From assembly GCA_033002965.1 (NCBI GenBank), contig JAURVB010013196.1:186001-250000 (forward strand): a DNA stretch of 64,000 nt. Reading direction: 5' to 3'. Under the pieces are notes generated by a model. That model was not told the origin of the DNA, ran no database searches, and worked only from the letters and a program-made list of their open reading frames with translations. A program made the position numbers and the translations under genes. Positions 25,986 to 38,031 of this stretch are shown here, one piece after another (the stretch's first letter is position 1; each line of letters starts with the position of its first letter). Origin of the DNA: Piper betle. Lineage: Eukaryota > Streptophyta > Magnoliopsida > Piperales > Piperaceae.

Positions 25986-28900
25986 AACTAGTTCTTTCCG
26001 GTTGGGCATGGCATTCTTTCAAAAGCAGAAAACTATGAACTTGACTTGATGATAAGATGTTTTTAGGTATATATGTAGCAGAATCAACAGATACTAACCT
26101 GAGAGCTGGAGAATTTAACTCAGGGCTGCCCAACAGTTACTTTATCATCCAATTCATGGCTGATGCTTTTGCTATCAACATCCTTGAAATTTTTTTGACG
26201 TCTGCAGTGAGGGTCAGACTTCATATTGGACGTCAAGCTGGAGGTATAATCCACATTAATTATTATGTTTTCAATTTCTTAATGATTGTTCTCGCACTTG
26301 ATTTTGCTTCTTTATCTTTGTTTCCATGCTCAAATCAGAATTTTTTAAAATTTTTTAGAATTCACCAAAACGCTTAATGAAGACCTGAGTTGTTTGAATC
26401 ATAAATAGGATACTTGTCTAAATAACTCTTAGCTGGATTAAAGACTACTAGAAGTAAATCTAATGACCTAAAGTAGTGTAGTTGATTTTACATCATAGTC
26501 TCTGATTCACTATAATTCAAGTAGAATTATAACGGCTGTCAACATTTGATTCTTTCATCTCTATTTTTTCTTCAATCATTAACTAACAGAAGGCTTTCCA
26601 CAGCTTAAGAAGATGACAATTGAGGGAATTTCCGCATTTATGAAGGATAAAAAGTAAAAAACATTGAAAGTAAAGATTGTATGGTAATTGCAGCTTTTCT
26701 TATTACGGATTTAAGCCATTGATGATATGCACAATTTGTACTTTTGGTAGCTTCCAACGGAATTCATGGCACAGAGCTACAATTCCTCAAGGGAACCATG
26801 GAATCGATTGTAGGCTTTTGGTTTGGTTAGTTCCAAAGGAATTTGTGTCTTGAAAAGTTGCCCATTAGTTGTATTTTCCTAGAATGCAGTTTTTCGATGA
26901 AGCAATTCTGTAACACTGCCATGGCCATTGGCATATGCATATAATAATTTTATTAACGATCTCATCCCTGTTCCCCTCTCACCTTTGAGGGAAGAAGAGC
27001 TAAGAGAGGTGAGGATTGTGTCTTCATCTTCTTCTTAGGGATTTTGCTTTTCTCATTTACTTAGATCGATGATGACGCACGCATGTTATGCATATCCTTT
27101 ACAAGAATGATATGAATAATTTGTGATTTATGAATTGGTATGACGTTCTCTTGTTAGGCAATACAATTTCGTTCTTTTCTCTGCATGTGGTTACTTTTCA
27201 TTTAATGATTATCAAACTTAATCAATATTTTTTCACATACATTTATTTGTAACAATGTTAAAATTTTGCCATTTTTTCTGAAATTTTATGAGGTCGAGTT
27301 TCATTTATGGTTTAGTTTTGTGGTCAAATGATGTTGATGTTAAACTTGATTATCGTACATATTAATTGTTGAAACCAATGTTTAACGGCAAAATATTTTT
27401 TTGATGTTCAACGTTAGTTCATCAAGAATACGCAACAAAACCACTTATAGATAGTTTGGAGTCGGCTCTCTAGGGTTCCTCTTTTGGGATCCATGGGGAA
27501 GGGGATCAAGATAGCCCTACTAGACTTATCTCATTGAAATGTTTTATATATTTGTTATTTCACAACGCATTTATCTAGATTAAAGTCATTTTTTTAAAAA
27601 TTTTAGATGAAAAATCTTTCTACTGGTTTGTTGCCAACGTTCTCCTCCAACAAAATTAAGGTAAATATTAGTTATTATCCAGAAAGTTTGACTTGTAGGG
27701 TGTTTGGTTCCATTTTTTGTTTTCTTTTATTTCTCAATAAATTTTGATAAAAAAATTTTAGGAAGAATTTTTTTATGTGAGAAAAAAGTTAAACTTGTGT
27801 TTGGCAAAAAAAATTTTAAAAAAACTTAATAAAATGTTTGGTACCAAAAATAAGCACGAGACTGATTGATAATTGAATCAATGAAATTTTGCATAATCAT
27901 ATAGGGGCTGAAGAAATTAGGTAGCTAATGAAGTTAAGTGGAGGTCCGAACCGACTGATGTTGAAGAATCAACTGAAGTCTTTCGTAACAAAATCGAAGA
28001 GAAAAAGCAGCCAAAAGTGAAGAACACCGCTATTTCTTCTTGAATCCGGAAGAACACATGCACATGTCTTGTTACAACTACAAACGTAAAGTCCTAAACC
28101 AAACTCGGTGGTCTTGTCTGTGTTTTTTACTCCTCCCTTTCACTTCCTTATCGGAAACTTGATCAACTAAACCCCTCAATCAAACACTATAATGGTGGAC
28201 AATGCCAAGTTCTCTGATATTTCACCGGCTACCAATCCAATCCACAATACAAGACTCATATCTCACGCATTGACAAATCAATTCACAAACAGGTATCCAA
28301 GAATCTACAACGATCCCAACATGAATAGAAAGCAAAGATTTTTAACTCATGACATCCCTGGAAATGCAAGCATTTCGTTCCCAAATCACATTTCCAGACG
28401 ATGACTCCATTGTTTTTTTGTATTATTATTCTTTTGATTGATTGATATGTTTAGGTGTGTAATGCACATCCGCTATAAGAGAGTTTTAAACCAATTACTT
28501 AAATCTTAATCTTATTTAAATTATAGTTCTTATCGTAGGTTACAATATTGATCTTTACTAGATAATCTGAAAGTCAGTCTACTCTTATACAAATTAGAAT
28601 TATTTTAACTACTCTAGTTTACGATTTATACTTGAAAATTGCTTAAACATTCAAATTGATTTGAAATATAATTGCTTTTGGTTAGGACTTAATGATATTT
28701 GAATTGTAAATTTTGATTGAAGAATATATTGCTTGCTTCATATGTCACACAAAATTACTTTCTTCAAATTTTCTCTCTTTTTTAAAATTATGTTGTTGAA
28801 TTTGGCGACTAAAAAATGAATGTTCATACAATTATATTCATCATAATCATTTATCATTAAAAAAAATACCATAGACGCAGTTATGAAGTTTAAAAAATTC

Positions 28901-29280
28901 TACCATAATCAAGTTTTCACTATTTTGACATCAGTTAATAAAATCTAAATCAATAATCTCATCGAAGGAAATGTTTAACAAATAAATATTTCAGAATTAA
29001 GGTCTAATTAGAGAAGGCAATACGGAGGTCATGGTTCAGTATATTGTTGTCATCAAAGGCACCCTCACTTGACCCACTAAAAACAGTATCAGACCATCAA
29101 TGCTTAAGAGTATCTGATTATCAAGAGGTTAATTTATCCGAAAAACATTCCATACCTCAATGTTACATTTGAACACCTAATAATATATATTTATAAAAAT
29201 ATAGCAGGATAATTACTATTAAATTTTACTGTGTTATAAAATAAATAAAACATATAGCTAATCGGGATCATTACATATTA
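25986..29280. other. RECA3 downstream region; parent of later duplications
   Basis: The 3' UTR and flank of RECA3 (about 25986-27110) reappear in diverged form at 29.9-30.6, 33.6-34.5 and 36.4-36.6 kb. The rest (27.1-29.3 kb) is AT-rich with no recognisable gene; a 70-codon open frame at 28192 shows no family motif. Confidence 0.55.
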
Positions 29281-29282
29281 CA

Positions 29283-30555
29283 ATATGGCTGTTTAGTATT
29301 ATCTTTGTAATGCATTTATTTTTTGCTACGCTTCAGTCCTTTAGTGTCGCACTTAGAGCAACAATCTATGGGTTTGTTACAAAAGTGAAGCGATGTGACT
29401 CACTGTAGTTAGATATGTATAACCTGCCGTGAACTTGTAGAGTTTCTCCGCGTTTTCACACCGAAACCTATCCCTGAAAAAATTATTTTGCAATTACATC
29501 TGTTGGAGCTAAATGGGTTTTTTTAGTTGCATATAGTGAAGGATCGATTGAGAACTGTTTTTATCCTCCTCTCAAGACTGCTCAGTTTGAGATTGAATTT
29601 GGCAAAGGAATATCCCGAGATTCTGAAGTTATAGAATTGGGATTGAAGCACAATTTCTGCTGAAGGAGGTGGGGCAATGTACTTGTTGAATGGACAGAGC
29701 GTTCGTGGTAGAGATGCGAGCAGACGCCATTTTACCGAGAACCCTGAAGTTCCAGAAGAGCTTATGACAAAGCTTCGGGAGAAATTGATGCTTGAAGATA
29801 AAAATCAAATACAATCTGAAGTCGGTCGAAACTAATAGTGATCTGTAAGAAGCGATTGTTTCTACTGAAACCAGCGATGAAGAAGCTGCTGAGGCAGCTG
29901 AAGCTTAAAACTAGTTCTTTCCAGTTGGGCGTGGCATTCTTTCAGAAGCAGAAAACTATGAACTTGACTTCATGATAAGAATTTTTTAGGTACATTTGCA
30001 GCAGAATCAACAGATTCTAACCTGAGAGGAGGAGAATTTAACTCGTGCCGCCAAAAACTTCATCCAATTCAAGGATCTTTTGCTATGTACAACCTTGAAA
30101 TTTTTTTTGATGTCTGAACTCCGAAATGAGAGTCAGGCAGGAGGTGTAATCCACATTAATTATCATGTTTTCAATTTCTTAATGAATGTTCTAGCACTTG
30201 ATCTTCAAACTTGAATCAATTTTTTTTTGTTATGTTCTAGAATTCACCAATTCACTCCATGAAGACCTGAGTTGCGTGTATCATAAATAGAATATTTGTC
30301 TAAATAACTCTCGGCTGGATTAAGAACTACTAGCAGTAAATCTAATGATTTACACTTGTATAGTTAATTCTACGTGACTGTATCCTAGTTTAAGCTAGGA
30401 TTTTAATGTTGAGAATTATTTTCAAAAAATAGCAAACACAGTAAGATTCTGTAGAATTATTAGCAGCTGTCAACTTATGATTCTTTCAATCATTTACTAA
30501 CAGAACGTTTTCCTTAGCATAAGAAGATGACGATTGAGGGGATTTCTGCTCGTAC
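29283..30555 (+). pseudogene. Duplicate of RECA3 last intron, last exon and 3' flank (copy B)
   Basis: 29283-29560 resembles RECA3 intron 7 (around 25060-25560). 29565-29908 is a close copy of the final exon (same [24 protein letters not shown] stretch and the same EEAAEAAEA end), and 29909-30555 follows its 3' flank. The copy lacks the exon's first about 60 bases and its splice acceptor. It has a short deletion after GAAGCACAA, a second frame change near GTCGGTCG, and a TAA before the acidic tail. No upstream recA exons accompany it, so it is a segmental pseudogene fragment. Confidence 0.88.
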
Positions 30556-30687
30556 GACATGGAGTTTAGGGATTTTGTGTGTGTTAAAATCCTAACAAGT
30601 GTCATGAGAGCTTTGTTTTTTTTTGTTTGTCTTAGTTTTGGGTAGTAATCTTTTGTGTCAAGATAAAAGATGAGAAATATGTTTAGA

Positions 30688-30712
30688 TGGTTTAGGGTTT
30701 AGGGTTTAGGGG
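30688..30712 (+). repeat. Short interstitial plant telomere-type repeat
   Basis: Three consecutive TTTAGGG-type units, the last with an extra G, lie inside the retroelement remnant. The array is too short for a real telomere. Confidence 0.8.
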
Positions 30713-30864
30713 TTAGTCTAATTAGCATTACTAAAAGGGTTTTATGATTGATTATTTATTCACTAAGGATTTATATGATCCGATTCTTGGTCCTCTTGAG
30801 TCGTTGAATTCCAGTCTACCATTGAGTGTTACTCCGGTTGTGACTGATGAAGGGAAGGCTCGAG

Positions 30865-31290
30865 CTCAACTGGATGTCGGCATTCCCCACTAGCACGCAG
30901 TGGTGGATGTGCAAGTTGTGGATGATGACGTTGGTGACATATTGGAGGGTGATGCAAGCACCGCTAGCAATGTGGATGTTTTGCCTGCAGCTGTCGATGG
31001 TCTTGTAGTTGTTCACTAGCAGCTCCACCCGGAGGTGGATCAGCATGTCCAACGTGAAGGTGATCCAGATCGGCTCTTCTTGGATGACACCAAACCAGAG
31101 GGTCCCCGACATCAGGTTCACCACGTCCTTGTCTGACAAGTCGATGACGATGTAGATCTGCCCGCCCTTGCCGCCTAGGCGGTTGCGGCCAAAGTTGATG
31201 CCGCACTTGCCGAGGCGCTACTGGTTCGACGAACAGTTGGCATCAAACCTCCAGCAATCGTCAATGGGGTTGCCCATCAGGCACGACGAA
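30865..31290 (-). pseudogene. Pectate lyase gene fragment
   Basis: On the minus strand the text reads NPIDDCWRF, RLGKCGINFGRN, GGKGGQIYIV, GTLWFGVIQEEPIWI, TIDSCRQNIHIASGACITLQ, VTNVIIHNLHIHHC, matching the early-middle part of plant pectate lyases (family NPIDDCWRC...CGIGFGRN...GTLRYAVIQ.EPLWI...TIDGRG). A TAG follows CSSNQ, the glycine-rich TIDGRG is changed to TIDSCRQ, and the catalytic second half is missing. It is a dead fragment, lying antisense inside the retroelement remnant. Confidence 0.85.
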
Positions 31291-31773
31291 GACGACGACA
31301 TAATCATCTTCCTCCGATGCACCATCATCATCAACTGGTTCAACCTCCTACAAAACTAGCAAAAACAAAATGATGAAAACATAGCACAAAGACGGAACCT
31401 TTCTTGGTTGTTTTGACGTGCAAAATTGCAATGTGGTTCATGCAAGTATTCGGGCGTTATGGTCAAAGGGCTAAGGGAGTTTGCCCGTAAGGTCGTTGAG
31501 CTAATTGATGGGATTCCTTAGCAGGTTTCAACATCACCTTGATCTTCTGAGAAGGGTTCATGTGTTTTTTTCAAGATGATTATTAGACGGTGCTAGCAAA
31601 TATGTTTCTTCTATACGAGTATGGGACATGTTCTAGAAGTTCCAATCTATAGAGATAGAGAACATTGCACATGAGTCGGGAGGGGAAATGTGTTAAAATA
31701 TTTCCCTCCTCATATGATGGTAGTCAACGGGTGGTTGACAATGGTGCATCAAGATTGACGGGTCGTCGTCACA

Positions 31774-32325
31774 GTGGTAGATGAGATGGCATTCACCATC
31801 TCCGTCTTCGACTCCTCCTTGATATGGAGGTTCCAGCTCAATGGGTCCGGCATACTGGAGCAACAGACATGGTTGCCGGAGGCGGAGAGTTGGAACTTGG
31901 TGTGGAACTGGCCCCGAATCCCCTGCCACTTCTACTCCCACTACGGTCCTAATGGTGTCTGCAACTACAACAGGCTGCCCGAGTGCAAGTGCTTGCTTGG
32001 TACCTAGTCGACTAGGCTGGCGGTGGCACCTAGTGCAGTGAGGGGGACGAGTTCAGGAGGTTGAGGCCGATGGAGTTGCTGGATCTCCCCATTTGCAAGC
32101 TGAACTTGAGTGTGGGAGAGTGTGCAGAATAGTGTTTGATGAATTGAATTGCTCTTGTGGCATGTATTCCTATGCCAACATCAGTTTTGGGCCTTCTCCC
32201 AGTTGTTTGCACTAGACTGGCAAGCAACTGGATCTTGAGGAGAACTACACTGGTATCAGCCAAAATTTGTATATCTGTCTATCAAAGCATGAATTGGATC
32301 CATTGCATAAGAAAAATAGGCATAG
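31774..32325 (+). pseudogene. G-type lectin S-receptor-like kinase extracellular fragment
   Basis: The frame beginning VVDEMAFTISVFDSS continues RFQLNGSGILEQQTW, SWNLVWNWPRIPCHFYSHYGPNGVCNYNRLPECKCLLG, matching the S-locus glycoprotein/EGF-like region. After shifts it continues into a PAN-like part, CSCGMYSYANIS...GKQLDLEENYTG...QNLYICLSKHEL. Stops and frame changes (for example TAG after CLLGT) break it, and no kinase domain follows. It is a truncated pseudogene fragment next to the pectate lyase piece. Confidence 0.8.
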
Positions 32326-33610
32326 TGGGTATCAATGAGAATGAGCTACATGAGAAGTCAGTTGGACCGCTGTTGTGTTTTGGAGATTGATCAGTACCTT
32401 GATAGAGGCCAGGGGCAAATCAGCAATCAAGAAGATTGGTATGTTTATGGAAATGAGTCTCGCATATGATCTCCGCACTTCGTTGTTAGTTGATGGGTCT
32501 ATTTTAAACAAAAGGGTTAGCTTACCCTGAAGTATGTGATGCTTTGAGTGTGGGTACATTATTTGAGGCCGATTGACGCTAATGAGGTGTAGCATTTTCA
32601 GGCTAGTGGGTCAAAGACTCGTAATCAAGCAAAGTTGAGTATGCTTTGGTTGTTTGTAAGTGTGACTAGTGTCGAAATCTCGGAGTAGTTATGGGATGCT
32701 ATATACAACCATGTTTTGGATGGCACAAAGCTATTATGGGATAGTGTGTTACGCTTGTAGGTGCCTTGGTTACTAATGAATCGTTGTGTGCTTGATGGAA
32801 GCAAGAAGATGCACACGTGTTAAGTGGAAATTTTTTAGGGTGTTTCTCACAGTTGGGAAAGGGAGAATTATTGGAAACATTCCCTCCTATGAGAAAGCGT
32901 TCAATCACATAGGAAATCATGAAAATGTGAAGATAATCTAAAAGGTACAAGGAATTCGATGAGAATTGTAAAATACGAGAAGAGACTAATTTGTGAGGTT
33001 TCCAATACTCAGGAAATAGTATTTGAAATTGGCTCTTCATTTCCAAAAGGTATTCCATATCTGTAGTTTATAAATATGTGATTAGATATAAGTAATAGGG
33101 ATGTTTTTCCTTTAGGGAAGTTCTATGGAGTGTTCTCCTATAGGGGAGACATGAGAGGTTATAAATTTAAACAAGGTTATCATTGGTGGTGAATGTGAGA
33201 GAAAGAGAAATTGTTCATTGTGAGGAGAAGATATAACTTCAGGTTTTCGACAAGATCAACTGTGGTTAATTTCTTTTCTTTTTTACATTTTGTCTATGGT
33301 TTGTAATTGAAAGTCATGTTCTTCATTTGGGTAAAGTATTCTACATTTGGATAAAGTTTTCTACTTTTATTAGGGTGGAGTTTTTCACACTTGGGTAGAA
33401 TTTTCTACATGTATTAGATGGATTTTTTCATATGTGTTGCGGAGTGATTTCACTCATTAAGAAGTAGTTTTACTCATCTCATATATTTGGTTGTAACTTT
33501 CTTTCAATTAAAAAATTTTCACTTAAGATTTGTGTGTCATTTATCTTTTATTCTTTATTGGTCTGCTTTGTCAAAACACACAATATGGAGTTTAAGAATT
33601 TTGTGTCTTA

Positions 33611-34550
33611 AAATCCTAAGAATTCTTTTAGAAGCAGAAAACTAAGAACTTGACTTCATGATAAGATTTTTTTAGGTACATTTGTAGCAAAATCAACAGA
33701 TTCTATAACCTTAGAGGAGGCGAATTTAACTCGTGCCGCCCAAAATTTTATCCAAGTCACGGCTCTTTTGCTATGTACAACCTTGAAATTTTTTAGATGT
33801 CTGAACTCCGAAGTGAGAGTCAGGCTGAAGGTATAATCCACATGAATTATCATGTTTTCAATTTCTTAATGAATGTTCTAGCACTTGATCTTCAAACTTG
33901 AATCAAATTTTCTTTCATTATGTTCTAGAATTCACCAATTCACTCCATGAAGACCTGAGTTGCGTGTATCATAAATAGGAAATTTGTCTAAATAACTCTC
34001 GGCTGGATTAAGAACTACTAGGAGTAAATCTAATGATTTACACTAGCATAGTTAATTCTACATGACTACATCCTAGTTTAAGCTAGGATTTTAATGTTGA
34101 GAAGAATTATTATTTTCAAAAAATAGCAAACACAGTAGGATTCTGTAGAATTATTAGCAGCTGTCAACTTATGATTCTTTCAATCATTTACTAACAGAAG
34201 GTTTTCCTTAGCATAAGAAGATGACGATTGAGGGAATTTTTGCTCGTACGAGGGACGAAAAACATGGAAAGCAAAGCTTTTATGGTAATTTCATCTTCTT
34301 CTTTTTGCGGATTTAAACCATTGATGATATGCACAACTTGTACTTTGGTCAAGTTTCCAACAAATTTTTTATGGCACAGAGCTGTAATTCCCGAAGGAAA
34401 CCAGCAATTGTAGGCTCTTGGTTTGGTTACTTCCAAACGAATTTGTATCTTGAAAAGTTGCTCATTAGCTGTATTTTCCTAGAATGAAGTGGAATCGCCG
34501 TCCTCTATACCTTGTTTTTGAATGAAGCAATTTTTGTACTAGCACGAAGG
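33611..34550 (+). pseudogene. Duplicate of RECA3 3' flank (copy C, non-coding)
   Basis: From TTCTTTTAGAAGCAGAAAAC onward this repeats the RECA3 3' flank and is closer to copy B than to the parent. For example, it shares AATTTAACTCGTGCCGCC with copy B, where the parent reads AATTTAACTCAGGGCTGCC. It continues beyond the point where copy B is cut (30555), up to the TGTATTTTCCTAGAATG stretch. It contains no exon sequence. Confidence 0.85.
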
Positions 34551-34558
34551 ATCACCTA

Positions 34559-35014
34559 TTAGGGGTGCTCATCTAACGAGTCACGTCGAGTTTCGCTCAA
34601 CTTAAATTTTGTTCATTTGATTTCGAGTTCGAGTGGAGTTAATAAGTGGTCAAATTGATTCGATTTGAGCAAACTTGATTCGTATTTATTGATTTAGTTC
34701 TTTTGTATAATTTATACCAAAATATAATTTAGAATTAAAATATTTCAACTCTAACTATGTATAAAAGACAATCTAATTATGCATTTTGTTTTTAAAATTG
34801 TTATCATACAATGATATTTTTATAATTTAATTAAATTTATATAAATAATTTTACGATAATACTGACAAAAATTTTATTTTTTATATAAAGTATTGAATTT
34901 CGAGTCGAGCCAAATTGAGCAAGGAGTATTTTGGGCCCGACTCATTTAATATCAAATTAACCTTTGAGTTGAGTACAAAGCCAAATCGAGTTTAATTGAG
35001 TTTTAATCAACCCT
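34559..35014. mobile_element. hAT-like MITE with 8-bp target site duplication
   Basis: A 456-bp AT-rich insertion starts TTAGGGGTGCTC and ends AATCAACCCT, giving imperfect inverted ends (AGGGGTG / AGGGTTG). It is flanked by a perfect 8-bp direct repeat ATCACCTA (34551-34558 and 35015-35022), as hAT elements produce. It interrupts the RECA3-flank copy C, which resumes briefly as CCATTGGCAT. No transposase is encoded, so it is non-autonomous. Confidence 0.75.
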
Positions 35015-35022
35015 ATCACCTA

Positions 35023-36806
35023 CTCAGGCCATTGGCATGCACATTGGCAGGAAAACTTATAGAGATGGAAATTGGCTTTCCACGTTGTGGCCCAGTGGAA
35101 AACCTCTTTTAAACCTCTTTGTTCATCCTTGTTCGAGATGGGTTTGCATGGATATGAATCCGAAAATTTGAACCCAAATATCTTATATCGATTTTATTTA
35201 TCGTATCTATATCCTATTCAATCCACTAAAATAATATAAATTTATAAATTTTAATATAAAAATAAGGAAAAATAATAAAAAATATTATTTTAAATATTTT
35301 TAAAATATAATTTTATATTTTATCAATTATTCAGATCGGATGCGGATCAAATCATTCAAATCCATATCTGATCCGAATATTTTCGAATATATTATTTATA
35401 TAAAAAGTCCAAATTCACCTATTTTAGTATCTGATATAAACAAGTCAGATTTGGATTAAATTTACTATAAATAAGTCATATTTGGATCAAATTTACTAAT
35501 ATCATATATCTATACCCATCCCTAATTTTGGCTCTTTTTCCTCCCTTTCTAGGTTGACAGTTTTCCCACAGTCATCCCCCTGAAACTGCAAATACCCTTA
35601 ATGTGAGATAATCGAAGACATCCGCGAAGTCAGTCATTTTCTACATTTTTCTCTAATTATAATTCTTCCACGCATCTTTCTTTACCCTCAAGTCCCCTCT
35701 CAATCGACTGAAAATAATTTATCAAGAAGTAATACAAATTTATTTGTTCATTTTAAATTGATTTTTCTGCAAATTGATTCTTGCTTAATAGATGTAAAAA
35801 CCGCCCCTTTATTATTATTATTACTAATATATATGTGTACATAGGTTTTAAATACGCGTATTATTTGGAGCATCGAATCATCTTCATGTACATGAATATT
35901 GACGTAGTCATTAGGTATAGATTTTATTTGGGAGCATGGAACCAAATCTTTGTATATTAGATGTAGTTATTAGATACATCTAACATTTGGGGAGCATTAA
36001 ACGTAGATCCCGGGAAGATGTCTCATTTTTTTTGTCTATAAATAAGACCCGTATATAGAATTAGAGGATTAAAACAACTGAGAGAAGAGTTTTTGAAGCT
36101 TTGGAATTTAGGCTGGAAATTATATTTTCCTTATTTGTGAGTTGAGTACTTTTTCGATTAGTGAATAGAGTTCGATCTGTGAAGACATCTCTCGACCTTA
36201 TTTTTGTGCAAGGTACATAAATTAATGATATTTAATTTAGTTTTGATAGGTAAGATGTATTATGTGGTACTATAGGATTATGACTATAAACTGTAACAGA
36301 ACTAACGAGATAGACTATATATATATATACCTATGTCATTTACAATAGACTAGGATTTATAAGCTCGATATGGTACATTAGCACCTTAGCCTTAGGTGTT
36401 AAGAGTTGCGGAAGGGTTCAAGATTAAGGCATATATATCTACAACGAGCTCATCCCTCTTCCCCTTTCACGTTTGATGCACGAAGAAGAGAGAGGTGGGG
36501 ATTGAGTTTAGATCAATGAAGCATGCATGTTATGCACGTAAGAGTTCAATCACAGTTGAATTGATAATTTGGATTGAAGAATATGCCGCTTTCTTCACTT
36601 CACTCGTAATCACTTTGTTCAATTTGATATGCGTTGTTACTCCAGTTTTTTTAGTTCAATACCGTAGAATTTGTTTGCATGTTCATACAATGATTGTTAT
36701 GTACATGAATTTCTTTATAATCTTAATATTTGGAACCCCCTTGGCGAGTGAAGCTCCCGCCAAAAAGCTAGACAGTTGCATCGGAGGCTCGGAGAAAGCA
36801 GCAGCC
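35023..36806. other. AT-rich spacer with another RECA3-flank fragment
   Basis: Mostly AT-rich DNA (35040-36390) without a recognisable gene. About 36420-36545 resembles 26960-27110 downstream of RECA3 (shared CTCATCCCT..TTCCCCT and GCATGTTATGCA), so the duplicated block continues to the nucleoredoxin promoter. Confidence 0.55.
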
Positions 36807-38031
36807 ATGGCGGATGTTGAATCTGTAGCAACAAATGTGGGTTTGAGATCTCTTCTCTCCTCTCCACACAGAGATTTCCTCGTCAGAAACAATGGCGACC
36901 AGGTGTAGCAGCAGCAACATTCCTTCATCTTCCTTATCAAATTTTTCAATTTTCAAATTTGCATTAGCTTGAATTGAATCGATCATGGCGATTTGCAGGT
37001 GAAGCTTGCAGAGCTCGACGGCAAGGCGGTGTGCCTTTACTTCTCGGCTGCATGGTGCGGCCCTTACGGGAGCTTCACCCCGAAGCTATGCGACGTCTAC
37101 AACCAGCTCCTCCCCAACGGCGGCTTCGAGGTCGTCTTCGTCTCCCGGGACAAGGACGAGGAGGCTTTCGACGGCTACTTCTCCAAAATGCCATGGCTTG
37201 CTATCCCCTTCTCCGACGCCGCCGCCCGGAAGAGCTTGGGAGACCGCTTTATCCCCGGCGGCATCCCTCACCTCGTCGTTCTCGACGACGGCGGCGGCGT
37301 CCTTAGCGCCGACGGCGTTCATATTGTTCGCAGCTATGGGGCGAGTATCTACCCTTTCACTGCACAAAGGTTTAAAGAGATTGAAGACGAAGAGGCCGCT
37401 GCAAAGGCAAACCAGAGCTTGCGATCTGTCCTTACTACCCGCAGCCGTGATTACTTGATTTCTAAAAATGGCGCCGAGGTATAATGTTCTTCAATTAAGA
37501 TGTGAATTTGATACAAATGCATTCATGATTAACTACTGTTTTTCTATTCAGAAGAATTTTACGTAAATGCTTTCATATCTAAACTGCTTGTTCTTGTCAG
37601 GTTCCGATTACAGAGCTAGAAGGGAAGGTTGTGGGTCTGTGTTTCTCCGTCTACAGCTACGAACCTAGCCGCAAATTCACTCAGAAAGTTGCAGAGGTCT
37701 ACAACAAGCTGCAAGAGCGAGGAGTGAGCTTCGAGGTGGTGACGATTGCGCTAGACGACAATGAGACATCCTTCAACGAAGGGTTGATAAACATGCCATG
37801 GTCGCTGTCTCTTCCTTTCCAGGATGAATCCACCATGAACCTGGTGAGGTACTTCGACCTGAAATCTCCTACAACATTCGTCATCATCGGAGCTGATGGG
37901 AAGACTCTTTGCCCAATGCGGCCGGGCTGGTCGAGGAGCTCGGCGATCAAGCATGGCCGTTCTCGCCGGAGAAACTTGAAGAGCTTGAGGAGACAAAGAA
38001 GGCTAAGGGCGCGAAGATTGGAAGTGATTGA
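36807..38031 (+). CDS. Nucleoredoxin-like protein lacking CxxC sites (truncated, one frame break)
   Basis: Exons 36807-36902, 36999-37478, 37601-38031; about 335 aa when repaired. The start MADVESVATNVGLRSLL...RDFLVRNNGDQ is typical of plant NRX1. Two thioredoxin-like domains follow. Domain 1 has WCGPYGSFTPKL where the family has WCGPC, so the resolving cysteine is replaced by tyrosine. Domain 2 has SVYSYEPSRKFT with no active cysteines, as is usual for the middle domain. The third domain, which carries WCPPC in NRX1, is absent: the frame ends KAKGAKIGSD and TGA. A CCC run (37912-37914) one base short shifts the end; as written the frame runs to 38053 with an unrelated basic tail, while adding a C restores NAAGLVEELGDQAWPFSPEKLEEL. 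NRX proteins normally reduce disulfides in nucleus and cytosol; this one probably cannot. Confidence 0.85.

Larger units (their letters stand above)
30556..33606 (+). mobile_element. Degenerate Copia-like LTR retrotransposon remnant with captured gene pieces
   Basis: A sequence starting ATGGAGTTTA and ending TTAAAATCCTAA occurs at both 30557-30592 and about 33583-33606, as expected for the 3' ends of two LTRs. The first is followed by AGTGTCATGAGAGCTTTG, close to the Copia primer-binding site and flank (TGGTATCAGAGC type). A gag-like stretch DYLFTKDLYDPILG follows near 30740-30795. No pol genes remain. The middle holds an antisense pectate lyase fragment and a sense lectin-kinase fragment. 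A possible 3' LTR start (TGTTAAG) lies near 32817. The assignment is inferred from short matches and should be treated as tentative. Confidence 0.45.

Noticed and set aside
28192..28404. 70-codon open frame MVDNAKFSD...
   Set aside because: No recognisable family and AT-rich surroundings; not supportable as a gene.
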